DNA from: Candidatus Pristimantibacillus lignocellulolyticus
GTDB taxonomy: Bacteria > Bacillota > Bacilli > Paenibacillales > Paenibacillaceae
DNA length: 64,000 nucleotides
Direction of reading: 5' to 3'
NCBI GenBank assembly: GCA_023639215.1
Contig: CP097899.1
Location: 999,501-1,063,500, forward strand
Under the pieces are notes generated by a model. That model did no database searches and was not told the DNA's origin. It saw nothing but the letters and a program-made list of their open reading frames with translations. A program made the position numbers and the translations under genes. This document shows positions 45,235-54,800 of this stretch, one piece after another. Position 1 is the first letter of the stretch, and each line of letters opens with the position of its first letter.

Positions 45235-46152
45235 ATGAACATCGAACAACTAACGTATATTGTGGAAGTTGCCAATAGAAAATCATTAGCTGAAGCTTCA
45301 AAAACGTTAAATATTAGCCAGTCTGCATTGAGCCAAGCGATAACACGATTAGAATCTGAACTAAATATGAAAATATTCGACCGTACAAGAACAGGGGCTA
45401 AGACGACAAAAGAGGGTGATATGATTGTCGAAAAAGCACTTTATGCTTTAAACGCCATCTATCAGATAAAAGAGGAAGCTTACAAACAAAATAATAACAA
45501 AGACGATTTGCTACGTATAGCAGCAATTCCAGGTTTGACCGTCCCATTAATTGATACGTACTCTTCCTTCAAAAAAAATAAATCAAGCTTAAATTTAGAG
45601 ATAAACGAAAAATCAAGCACAAAAATAATAAGGGATATAAAAAACGATGCCGCAGATATTGGTTTTATAGCAATCAATAAAGCCAACATTGATTCATTAA
45701 GTGAACTTAGCTTCACACCGATTATTAATGGGGAATTATTAATCTTTACCTCAAAACAATTAGAAATGCCTAGCTGCGATAATGAAATTACTGCTGACTT
45801 TTTGAAGCAGCAAACTTTCGCATTATATAAAGATGAATATGTAGAAGATTTCATTGCTAATTTCCAAAGACAATATGGACCGGTAGACGTTTTCTTCAAA
45901 ACAACGAATGTAGATATAATAAATAAAGCTGTATTTGAGTTTGGTGCTATTACACTTGGACACGATATTTCTACCTTATTTAACTCTGAATTTTCAAGAA
46001 GTAAAATGAAAACCTACAGTTTAGGCAATTTCTATGATTCTTCTTTCAGATTCGGTTGGGTGAGCAAGAACGATTATAAACTATCGAACGAAGCGAAGCT
46101 TTACATCGAGGGAATTAACCAAACTTTGATTAAACATAGTAGCATGATCTAA
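45235..46152 (+). CDS. LysR-family transcriptional regulator
   Basis: A 305-residue LysR protein with N-terminal HTH (SLAEASKTLNISQSALSQAI) and the usual two-lobed effector domain. AAGGTGTGATGAG precedes the ATG. Divergent from the butanediol-dehydrogenase-like/SDR operon, which it probably controls through the 45183-45218 palindrome in the 108-bp gap. Effector unknown, perhaps acetoin or a polyol. Confidence 0.92.
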   Translation: MNIEQLTYIVEVANRKSLAEASKTLNISQSALSQAITRLESELNMKIFDRTRTGAKTTKEGDMIVEKALYALNAIYQIKEEAYKQNNNKDDLLRIAAIPGLTVPLIDTYSSFKKNKSSLNLEINEKSSTKIIRDIKNDAADIGFIAINKANIDSLSELSFTPIINGELLIFTSKQLEMPSCDNEITADFLKQQTFALYKDEYVEDFIANFQRQYGPVDVFFKTTNVDIINKAVFEFGAITLGHDISTLFNSEFSRSKMKTYSLGNFYDSSFRFGWVSKNDYKLSNEAKLYIEGINQTLIKHSSMI

Positions 46153-46256
46153 CTAACTTCAAATCGTCGATTGATATCACTTCATTCCACTCTTATAAAA
46201 TTACTATCATCATTTCAGTTAGTAATTTACTACGATATCATCTTTATAAACAACAC

Positions 46257-46287
46257 AAAACACCATCCACATGTGGATGGTGTTTTT
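46257..46287 (+). terminator. terminator of the LysR gene (repeated hairpin family)
   Basis: AAAACACCATCCAC with GTGGATGGTGTTTT, then T-rich. Confidence 0.85.
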
Positions 46288-46342
46288 CTAGGTGAAGGCG
46301 ATAAGCAATTCACTTCATAAAAAATGGTTTTCAAATCAATTG

Positions 46343-46371
46343 TTGACAGCATAAATTCCGGGTGATATATT
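46343..46371 (+). promoter_or_regulatory. promoter of the YtrA-like ABC operon
   Basis: TTGACA (46343-46348), 17 bp, TATATT (46366-46371). Confidence 0.8.
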
Positions 46372-46390
46372 GTGTATATACGGTATACAC
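46372..46390. promoter_or_regulatory. GntR/YtrA-type operator
   Basis: GTGTATATACGGTATACAC: 7-bp arms around TACGG, directly after the -10 box. The GntR gene ends the same operon, so autorepression is likely. Confidence 0.75.
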
Positions 46391-46411
46391 AGTTTTAAGG
46401 GAGGTTGTTAT

Positions 46412-47266
46412 ATGTTAGCCTTAGATATTAAGCATCTGAACAAGAAATATGATAGTTTTCAATTGAAAGATGTATCTTTGCAATTAGAAATGGGCTATAT
46501 TATGGGCTTTATCGGAGCCAACGGTGCAGGGAAAACAACAACGATTAAATCAATACTGAATATAATTCAAATCGATAGTGGTGAAATTAGCATTTTAGGC
46601 AAAGATGCCATAAAGCATGAGATTGAGTTGAAGCAAGAGATTGGTTTCTCATTCGGCGGCATTGATTTTTATACTCGCAGCAAAATCAAAACATTAACTA
46701 ATGTAATTAAGAAGTTTTATAAGAATTGGGATGATGAAACCTATTACAGCTATATAAAAAGATTCAATTTGGATGAAAATAAAAAAATAGTCCAGTTATC
46801 GACTGGTATGAAAGTAAAGTATAGTTTGGCTCTTGCTTTATCCCACGGAGCTAAAATTCTCATATTAGATGAACCAACAAGTGGGCTAGATCCAGTTGCA
46901 AGAGGTGAACTATTAACTATCTTTCAGGAGTTAGTAGAACCGGGTTATATTAGCATCCTCTTCTCAACTCATATCACATCAGATTTAGAAAAGTGTGCTG
47001 ATTATATAACCTTTATCCACAAAGGACAAATTATCAATAGCTGCGAAAAAGAAGATTTCATTAACTCGTATCGCTTGATAAACGGTAAAGAAAGTCAACT
47101 TTCTGAAGTCAAAGACCAATTAATATCCTACAAAACAAATTCATTTGGCTTTACAGGATTGATTCATACTAAAGATCTTGATCCTTCTTCCGATATTAAA
47201 TCAACTTTGCCTAATCTCGAGGACATTATGATCTATGTATCAATGAAGGAGGATTTGAATGTATAA
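46412..47266 (+). CDS. ABC transporter ATP-binding protein, YtrB-like
   Basis: A 284-residue ATPase with Walker A GANGAGKTT, signature LSTGMKVKYSLALALSHG, Walker B ILILDEPTSGLD and H-loop FSTHI. AGGGAGG lies 8 nt before the ATG at 46412; the frame extends upstream into the operator and is not used. Its C-terminal extension is typical of the YtrB/YxlF type. Operon with a permease (8-nt overlap) and a YtrA-type regulator, as in antibiotic-responsive ytr operons. Confidence 0.92.
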   Translation: MLALDIKHLNKKYDSFQLKDVSLQLEMGYIMGFIGANGAGKTTTIKSILNIIQIDSGEISILGKDAIKHEIELKQEIGFSFGGIDFYTRSKIKTLTNVIKKFYKNWDDETYYSYIKRFNLDENKKIVQLSTGMKVKYSLALALSHGAKILILDEPTSGLDPVARGELLTIFQELVEPGYISILFSTHITSDLEKCADYITFIHKGQIINSCEKEDFINSYRLINGKESQLSEVKDQLISYKTNSFGFTGLIHTKDLDPSSDIKSTLPNLEDIMIYVSMKEDLNV

Positions 47267-47912
47267 CTTACTAATGAAAGAATTAAAACTCGGAGTAAGT
47301 CCTTTTTTTTATGCATTACCCTTTTTGACTGGAGCCTTAATGCTCATTCCAAGTTGGTTATACTTTCTTGTCATCTTATACTTTTGTTTTATTACGGTTC
47401 CTAATATGTTTGGTGTGTTTAAATCACAAAATGATTTGATGTTCACGATGATGTTGCCTGTTACAAAAAACAATATTGTAAAAGCAAAGATAGGTGTCGT
47501 AGTCATTCTCGAATTATTGCATATCGTTGTTGCAGTTATCTACGGAATGATAAGTACTCGCTTATATCCTAATTTGACCTACTATTTCTTTGAACCAACT
47601 TTAGGTTTTTGGGGACTATGTTTTGCCATGCTTGCAATCTTCAACATTATCTTTTTCTCCATGTATTACAAGACAGCTTACAAGTATGGCGCAGCAGCGT
47701 TCACATCTGTTGCAGCAGCTATACTATTTGCTGGTGGGGCAGAATGGTTGGCAATACAAAGTAATGTAGTGTTTGACCTTTTCAAGGGTAGTGGTGCCGA
47801 GAACATTCCATTACAAATATCCATCCTAATTGCAGGAATTGTATTATTCGCAACATTTACCATTATCGCTTATACTATTTCTATTAAACAATTTAAGAAA
47901 GTAGAAATATAA
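47259..47912 (+). CDS. ABC-2 family permease
   Basis: A 217-residue membrane protein with six hydrophobic segments and the ABC-2_membrane_5-type motif FKSQNDLMFTMMLPVTKNNIVKAK. It pairs with the overlapping ATPase gene and overlaps the GntR gene by 1 nt. Substrate unknown; exporters of this kind often act on cell-wall-active peptides. Confidence 0.88.
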   Translation: MYNLLMKELKLGVSPFFYALPFLTGALMLIPSWLYFLVILYFCFITVPNMFGVFKSQNDLMFTMMLPVTKNNIVKAKIGVVVILELLHIVVAVIYGMISTRLYPNLTYYFFEPTLGFWGLCFAMLAIFNIIFFSMYYKTAYKYGAAAFTSVAAAILFAGGAEWLAIQSNVVFDLFKGSGAENIPLQISILIAGIVLFATFTIIAYTISIKQFKKVEI

Positions 47913-48277
47913 TGAACATCGCACTTTCCAACACATCTGAAAAACCAATCTACCAGCAACTTTTCGAACAAATTAGCTCTCAAATTCTAAAGGGTGAGTT
48001 AGAATCCGGCTATAGTTTACCACCAATACGACAAGCAGCTATAGAACTTGGGATTAGTATCATCACCGTAAAAAAAGCTTGGGAAGAACTTGAACGTTCT
48101 GGACTTATCTATACAGTAACGGGAAAAGGATGCTTCGTAGCTGAACTTTCACCCGATGATATGCTTCAAAAACGCAATGAAATGATCTTGAAGCAAATGG
48201 TCGAGAGCGCTTCATATTATAAATCGTTTGGCGTTACCATAGAAGAAGTAATTGAGTTATTGAAGAAGATTTATTGA
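47912..48277 (+). CDS. GntR-family regulator, YtrA subfamily
   Basis: A 121-residue winged-HTH protein (KPIYQQLFEQISSQILKGEL, then SLPPIRQAAIELGISIITVK) with the short YtrA tail. Translationally coupled to the permease (TAATG). Probably represses its own operon at 46372-46390. Confidence 0.93.
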   Translation: MNIALSNTSEKPIYQQLFEQISSQILKGELESGYSLPPIRQAAIELGISIITVKKAWEELERSGLIYTVTGKGCFVAELSPDDMLQKRNEMILKQMVESASYYKSFGVTIEEVIELLKKIY

Positions 48278-48381
48278 TAAAAGTTTTGGTTACCACCCTT
48301 CTATCGGATATATAACATGTTATTACTTCAAGCCTATTCAATTCTCATCTCAATATATATCTAAGCTATTATACAGAGAAT

Positions 48382-48414
48382 AAAAAACACCCTCCTCATA
48401 AGGCTGGTGTTTTT
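48382..48414 (+). terminator. terminator of the YtrA-like operon
   Basis: AAAAAACACC...GGTGTTTTTT hairpin, an imperfect relative of the repeated ACCATCC family. The rest of 48415-48700 is A/T-rich with no assignable feature. Confidence 0.8.
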
Positions 48415-48707
48415 TATTGGTCACAGAGGAGTTGTAATCCTGTCCGAAGACTACAGTACACAAGTTTCTGAGAATGTAAACAGAGTTTTGATGTCACTTT
48501 AAGATAATTAAAAATATCCGTTTAGATAATTTTTCTAGTTCAACTGGACAATGCTATCACTATATATATCTTTTGTTCAACTGAATTTATGGTTTAAGCA
48601 TATCGAATACTATATAGCATTTCACATTGTAATTTTCATCTTCAAATGCTAGACTTATGGATAATTGTATAATATTTTATTAAATGTATTTTCCAGGAGG
48701 GTTATTC

Positions 48708-49448
48708 ATGAAAGTTTGTCAAAAATGCGGAACTAAAAACGTTATCGCAAATAATTTCTGTGAAAGTTGTGCTTTTCCATTGAATGCAACCGCCACAACA
48801 CCCACTCCATCTCAAATACCACAATATTTTGAGGGACCAGTGCAACAAGAATTAATTATAAAGCCCGGTAAAAAGAGAAGGATTGGTTGTCTCGTTTTTA
48901 TTATACTCATTCCTTTAGTAGCAATGATTGTAGGCTTAGTGGCAAATAATAACTCTAAAAATCAAGACCCTAATGCTAGCCCAACCCCAACTACTTCTGC
49001 GTCCGCTGCTGAAACAAAAGCAAACATTGGTGAGCAGGATAAAATCGTATGGGAATTTTTTAACAAAGTTAAGGATGCTCATAATAACTTAATGGAGGCA
49101 ATGGAGTCTTACGCTGAAGGTAATGCAACTAAACTTGATTTTTATAATTATTGTAAAGATGTAGAGGCCTTTCAGGCTAGTATAAACGTCGCAACCTTTA
49201 AAGATACACCTGATATAGCACCTGAGTACATAAGATCAATTAAAGATATGGCATTGAAGTCTCAACTTACTGCAAAAAAGTTAATGCAATATTTAGATAG
49301 CGGTAAAACAAGTGATTTATCAGAAGCACAAGTAGAAATCAAACTTGTAAATGCATCTATTAACATTATTGCACAAAATCGTGTTAAAGTTTTGAGCGAT
49401 GCTGGGTATACTGTGGATGAGATTAAAGTATTGGCAGAAGCAGAATGA
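48708..49448 (+). CDS. zinc-ribbon membrane protein of unknown function
   Basis: A 246-residue protein. The start is ATG at 48708 with CAGGAGGG upstream. A zinc ribbon lies at residues 4-24 (CQKCGTKN, then FCESC), a Pro/Thr linker and one TM helix (about 60-80, LVFIILIPLVAMIVGLVA) follow, then a Ser/Thr/Ala-rich spacer and an extracellular helical domain. This layout (zinc ribbon inside, helical domain outside) is common in Firmicutes proteins of unknown role. Confidence 0.85.
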   Translation: MKVCQKCGTKNVIANNFCESCAFPLNATATTPTPSQIPQYFEGPVQQELIIKPGKKRRIGCLVFIILIPLVAMIVGLVANNNSKNQDPNASPTPTTSASAAETKANIGEQDKIVWEFFNKVKDAHNNLMEAMESYAEGNATKLDFYNYCKDVEAFQASINVATFKDTPDIAPEYIRSIKDMALKSQLTAKKLMQYLDSGKTSDLSEAQVEIKLVNASINIIAQNRVKVLSDAGYTVDEIKVLAEAE

Positions 49449-49508
49449 TAAAAAAGCTACTTTTTCTTGGTACCTAACTACAATATACGTTTGAATAAGA
49501 TTTTCTAA

Positions 49509-49544
49509 GCAAAAACACCATCCTAATGCGGATGGTGTTTTTGC
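49509..49544. terminator. bidirectional terminator (repeated hairpin family)
   Basis: GCAAAAACACCATCC with GGATGGTGTTTTTGC, between convergent genes. Confidence 0.87.
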
Positions 49545-49558
49545 TCATATATCCCAAA

Positions 49559-50200
49559 CTAACGAAAAGATTGCCTTCTCATCCACATCGTAGCAACCCA
49601 CTTTTCGCCCCTAATCACTGGTGTACCTGCATGCAAAGTTAATTTATTCAATTCATCATTATTGTAAAAATATTCGAAGTAGACTGCCATCCCTTTACTA
49701 GGAAAAACTGATATATTCAGCATCGGAAAAGCCGTTTCTCCGCCTTCCTCCACATCATTCAAATACATCACTAGTGTACTAATTCGATTGTTATCACTTG
49801 CTCGACTCGTTTCTGCGAAAAAATCATAATGAGGTTGATATTCTTGACTAGGTGTATATCGGAGAACTTGTAAGCCATCTCCATGTTCGATAGGAATATT
49901 CATAATTTGAGAGAGTCTTTTCTCGATTTTTACAATCGTCTCATTCTCCTCAACGAACACCCCACTACTCGTTCTAATTTGATTAACTTCATGATTTCCA
50001 ACTATTTTAGAACTTTGTAATTGTTCCCTAGAATGAGTAATTAGCTCGTCACATTCCTCATAACTAAGCACATTTCCTAGTACAACAATTAGAGGTGCCT
50101 CGTATTTGGCGACAATTCGTATTTCTCGATCTTCTGTCTTAATTGTATTTCCAACATGAGCAAATATCGTCTGTTCTTTCTCAATTGTATCCCCTATCAT
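49559..50200 (-). CDS. prolyl 4-hydroxylase-like 2OG-Fe(II) dioxygenase
   Basis: A 213-residue enzyme strongly resembling the Bacillus anthracis prolyl 4-hydroxylase (216 residues). Iron ligands are His and Asp in QPHYDFFAE and His in LTLHAG; the 2-oxoglutarate Lys is in GEKWVATMW. NRISTLVMYLNDVEEGGETAFP is almost family-identical. GGGGGTG lies 8 nt before the ATG at 50200; a longer frame adds a hydrophobic stretch without a ribosome site and is rejected. It hydroxylates peptidyl proline; the target may be a collagen-like or elongation-factor protein. Monocistronic. Confidence 0.92.
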   Translation of the reverse strand: MIGDTIEKEQTIFAHVGNTIKTEDREIRIVAKYEAPLIVVLGNVLSYEECDELITHSREQLQSSKIVGNHEVNQIRTSSGVFVEENETIVKIEKRLSQIMNIPIEHGDGLQVLRYTPSQEYQPHYDFFAETSRASDNNRISTLVMYLNDVEEGGETAFPMLNISVFPSKGMAVYFEYFYNNDELNKLTLHAGTPVIRGEKWVATMWMRRQSFR

Positions 50201-50381
50201 CGTTATACACCCCCATATTATGACACTCATCAGAATACCATAAAATGGTACATAATACTCTATTAATTTCTGAATAATCAAAATATTTTACTGGTTTCCA
50301 ACTTGAAATGTTATCTCTAGAAAAAAAGCTCCGCATCTATAGAACATAGAAGCGGAGCTAAGGCTAATGTTATGTAAGTAA

Positions 50382-50711
50382 TTAACCTTGGAAATGCGAA
50401 ACATTTTGATTTTGATTTTGATTTCTGTTTTTTTGAGCAGCAGTTACCATAAGGAAAATTGCTGTTAAAAGATGCATTATCCATCCTAAGATAGGTATCC
50501 AAGCTAAAAGTGAAGTTATAATACCGAGAATTGAACCATACTTTGGCTCTCTATTAGAAGCCGAAAGCACCAATGTTACGATGTGTAAAATTAACATTAC
50601 ACCTAATACAGAATAATAACTTGAAATAACAATTGCGCCTCCGATAATAGGTATTGCTAAAACTAATTCCAATGCACCTGTTACCCATTTCATAATTCTA
50701 GAACCTGACAA
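50382..50711 (-). CDS. small membrane protein, 109 aa
   Basis: TTG start with GGGAGG 8 nt upstream. Three to four hydrophobic segments (about 8-32, 35-50, 60-75, 76-92) and a hydrophilic Asn/Gln-repeat tail (NRNQNQNQN). It resembles small DUF4064/YqaE-like multi-pass proteins in shape, but no family is claimed. The reverse strand tail near 50401-50430 is a simple AT-rich repeat coding for the Asn/Gln run. Confidence 0.72.
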   Translation of the reverse strand: MSGSRIMKWVTGALELVLAIPIIGGAIVISSYYSVLGVMLILHIVTLVLSASNREPKYGSILGIITSLLAWIPILGWIMHLLTAIFLMVTAAQKNRNQNQNQNVSHFQG

Positions 50712-50928
50712 ATTAAAACCTCCCTAGGTAATATATACTATTTATTGTAACAAATTTGTCACGATTTGGATATACCTTTTTACCATATATACCAACATTT
50801 ATTATATAAAATTTAGTTCTAAATTTTTCTAAGCACATCAATTCATTGATCCTTTAAGCCAACCATACTATTAGGAGATTAATTTAGAACATTTGATCTA
50901 ACTGACTATATTATTGATTACTTTCCAG

Positions 50929-51705
50929 CTACGCAATTTTCGATCTTATACTGCCTTCCACTTGAATATAATGCATCACGAAATGTATCACCAGAACGAT
51001 TACAAGTGCTTGAGGTCTATCGGAATAGCAGGAAAGGATTAGTAAGAAGATAGTTATCGTATGAAAGCTAATCGTAACAATTACTTTCCTTTTACTCCAT
51101 CCTTTATTAATGACTCCAGAGCGTGCTTTCCTATAAAAGTATATTGCGGTCAATAGAATATAGATAAGACCCTCAATTAGAAAGGTTAGAAATGAGAAGG
51201 TATGCTTAATCGCATTACCTTCCTGATCGGTAATTTGCATAAGGTAATTAGAATACTTTAAGTAGTGGACCGTAACCTTATCGCCGATGTGGATAGAATC
51301 TAGCTTTAAGCCCTCAAATGCGAATTGTTCACCATCGAGCTTTACATAGTCAAACCCCCACGATTTTCTCGAATTCCTCTCCCAGTCATATGCGATATCA
51401 GTAACTGTATCTGTTTTCTCTTCATATTGCTTGAAGACAACGGCTGGTACGTCCTTCCAGTGAGGCATTGCAAACGACCAAGTTAGAATAATAAGACCTA
51501 ACATCACACCAAAAATGAAAATAGCTATAACGATATTACTTACTATCGATTTTAGACTTTCCTTCTCTTTCTTTTTCTTGTGGGGTAGAGGTTCCGGATA
51601 CCACCTCTTATGTTGGATTGGCTTGACAATTAAAGCATAGACGAGAACAAATGGTACAAACATGCCTAACATTATATTAATGCATAGTATAGTTAGAAAT
51701 AACAT
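50929..51705 (-). CDS. membrane protein with DUF3592-like extracytoplasmic domain
   Basis: A 258-residue protein starting at ATG 51705 (GGAGGG upstream). TM helices lie at about 3-26 and 60-82, a soluble middle region (about 90-165) follows with a GDKVTVHYLKYSNYLMQI segment like the DUF3592 family, then two or three further TM helices and a basic C-terminus. Function unknown. Confidence 0.75.
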   Translation of the reverse strand: MLFLTILCINIMLGMFVPFVLVYALIVKPIQHKRWYPEPLPHKKKKEKESLKSIVSNIVIAIFIFGVMLGLIILTWSFAMPHWKDVPAVVFKQYEEKTDTVTDIAYDWERNSRKSWGFDYVKLDGEQFAFEGLKLDSIHIGDKVTVHYLKYSNYLMQITDQEGNAIKHTFSFLTFLIEGLIYILLTAIYFYRKARSGVINKGWSKRKVIVTISFHTITIFLLILSCYSDRPQALVIVLVIHFVMHYIQVEGSIRSKIA

Positions 51706-51834
51706 ACAAATCCCTCCAGTTTCCAATAATAAATGGCTATACAATATCTGTCAAATTATGTCCCAGCCGGAGATTGGTTATCTCTTTGCAGTTCCCTCCT
51801 AATGTTCAACTAAGTCGGTCGTATACAATTACAC

Positions 51835-51868
51835 AACAAAACCTCGACCGCATGGTCGAGGTTTTGTT
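51835..51868. terminator. bidirectional terminator
   Basis: 15-bp stem with core AAAACCTCGACC-GCAT-GGTCGAGGTTTT, immediately after the stop of the large SLH gene. Confidence 0.9.
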
Positions 51869-51872
51869 CTTT

Positions 51873-54800
51873 CTACTTCACGCTTTGACTCTCATTATAT
51901 TGATACGCTCTCATTACTATAACAATAGCCATTTCTCTAGTTGCAATTGCCTTCGGATTAAATTGATTATTGTAACCAGTCATAATGTTTAACGCGGACA
52001 TATCAGCAACCTGTCCCTGTGCCCATGACGCAATTTGGTCACGGTCTTGATAGCTAACGATTGATTGTACAAGCTCCCGCTTCATTGCTCTTGCAATCAT
52101 AACCGCCATTTCTTCTCTTGTAATCGTGTCATTCGGTAGAAATTGACCCTGGTACCCTGTCACAATTCCAGCTTCATACGCGGCGTTAACGTATGGATAG
52201 AACCAATCCGTAGCTTTAATATCACGGAATGAATTAACAGCCTCTTTATCTACTTGAATGTTAAAGGCTTCGACAAGCAACTTGGTAAACTCGGCTCTAG
52301 TAATCTCATCTTTTGGACTTAGTTTGCCATTATTCCCTTGAACAAACCCTTTCTTTGTTGCTTCCAAAATGAGATCATAAGCCCAGGAAGATACGTTCGC
52401 ACTATCCGTATAGTAGTCTGCTAGAACCTTTTGTTCCTGCTCAGGTTCGTTCGTACCTGGCTCGCTTCCTCCGTCACCTGGATTAATTCCTCCCGTACCC
52501 GGACCATCTTCCCCTCCCGGGCTACAATTATTACCCAGATCTTTACCTAAATTGGTCGTATAGCGCCATTCTACCTTGTCACCTTGTTTCAGCTTATACA
52601 AACTCGCGCCGTAATTCGGGCAAGCATTATTAACACTATACATCCAACCGCTACCACTGCCATGATCAAATTCTCCATCGCCAGCAATAGACTCCACATA
52701 AACACTGCTGTATTTATCTGAGAAGGAGTTTACATAAGCTATACCGCGACTATCTAACTCTCTCTTCAAAACATCCCAGACCGATTCGCCCGGTGTAAAT
52801 TCAACCGTTGTTGGTGACAATACATACCCTTTATTAATGGTTAACTTGTCAATTGACAATTGAATTGTTCCTTTTGCAGGTTCTGGACTGCCTCCACCAT
52901 TGGTATTGTCCTTAACCGAATAAACGACAAAGTCTGTAAAGTGATCTGTTTTAACGATGAGATCACTACCACTTTCATACGCATATTCATGTTTTCCGCT
53001 CGCCAATCCTTCCTTGTCGCTAGCAAACTTTTGAATTGGGGTAAGTTGACCATTTTGAATAAACGCAGCTTCCTTGCCTTTCATGCCTGCAAAGGTGATC
53101 TGCACAAAACCTTTGACGAAGTGAATCGAACGATCTCCACCCATTGTAAAGTATTCGTGAATTTCATCTAGTTGTTGATTTGAACCAATTAAACCAATCA
53201 GGCTCGTATTAAGTGCCGTATCATTTTTATTAATGAAATTAATCAGACCTAGTGTTTCTTTCGACCCACTATTCATTGTAATCCCTTGAGGGAATTCCGC
53301 AGTGATGCCTCCTCTTGAGATACTCAGGTTTGGCAACGCCACATTGGCTGGCAATTCAATAAATGTTCTAGATTGTGCAGAATCAGGCAGTTCGATGGAC
53401 ACCTGTTTCTCGCGATCCGATTCTTTCACGCGTATCGTATAGTCATTGCCATCATTCGGAATAACGACAGTCTGACCGTCGTCTGGAAGACTAATCGTAT
53501 CATCCGGTTCTGTCACATCAATAACAACATCTGTCATATCGTACAGACTAGTTTCTCCGTTCAAATAACGGCTATAAGCGACAAGGGCATATGTCCCTTG
53601 GTCCGTTGCCATCCCATCGACTTTGCCGCCTTTCGGATGAACAAATCCACCAGTCGGTACCGCATAAGTCAGCAAATTGTCAACTGCGGAATGGCCGTTC
53701 TTGTTGAATCTATGATCGGTATGCGGATCAATACCGAGACTAGTTAAAGCAACGATGACTTGGGCGACACTTTGGACATTTTCTGCACCAGCACTCGTGT
53801 AACCACCAGCCCCATTCTGAACCGAAGAAAGCCAAACAACTGCACGATCTACAGCAGCTTTAACCTCTTCCTGCTCCCCGTAATAAGGAGCTAAAGCTTG
53901 AAGTGCCATTCCCGTAATATCCGGATCGGCAGCACCATACAAGGACCAACCTCCGCCGGCAACTTCCTTTTTAATAATAAAGTCAATTAGCTTGTCTCGT
54001 GTTGTTGCATTTGTAACCCCATTTTGCACGGGAATATCATATTGATGGCTATCGAGCGCAAGTAGCGCAAAGATCGGCCCATTAATTCCTTGCTTGGTAA
54101 CGTAATTAAAATCAGCTAACGCTGCGCTAATATCATATCCCGCTACGTTAGTGATGTCTTTGCCGATAGCCGTTAGGCCTAAGATCAGTCTGGAGTGCTC
54201 CGTGCCTTTAGCAGAATGTAACTTTCCTGCTGGCATTAATTTTTCTACTTCACGAACCACATTATTGTAATAAGTGGTGTAATAACCTTCCGGTACCTCA
54301 TATTGCGCGCGAGCAAGAGCAAGAATACTCCATTCCCCGCCGCCTGTGCCGAATGTAGGATTGTTTACGCTGTTAATCAAATAAGCCAACTGCTTATTCA
54401 ATTGTTCGTTTACATTGATAACTGCTTTTTTCGAACCTAATTGTTTAACATTGTTAAACAATTCTAGTTCTTGGTCTAGAGCAAGTACTTTGGCATCAAC
54501 TTTATTCTGACTAGCATTTTCATCCGCTATTATTGCTTGGGCAGATTCAATAAGTTGTGATAATTGACTGTATACTTCTCCCGTCACCCAATAGTCGCTT
54601 TGAAGTACATCGCTTCCGTCTGTGCTTACAGAAACCGATCCCAGTTGTTCATGAGCCTCATCAAGGGCAAGCTGTAGGGAAGCTTTATCCGCTTCCTTAA
54701 CAATTACAATTTTCGGAAAAATACTATAGTATCCTTCTCTACCCAACGCAGTGAAATTAGGATTAGCCCCTACTAAAGGATCAATATTACGATGATCGCC

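Noticed and set aside
49559..50281. Longer start giving the prolyl hydroxylase a TM helix
   Set aside because: No ribosome site for it; ATG 50200 has GGGGGTG and matches the family's N-terminus.
50400..50430. AT-rich simple repeat near the end of the 109-aa gene
   Set aside because: It only encodes the Asn/Gln tail of that protein.
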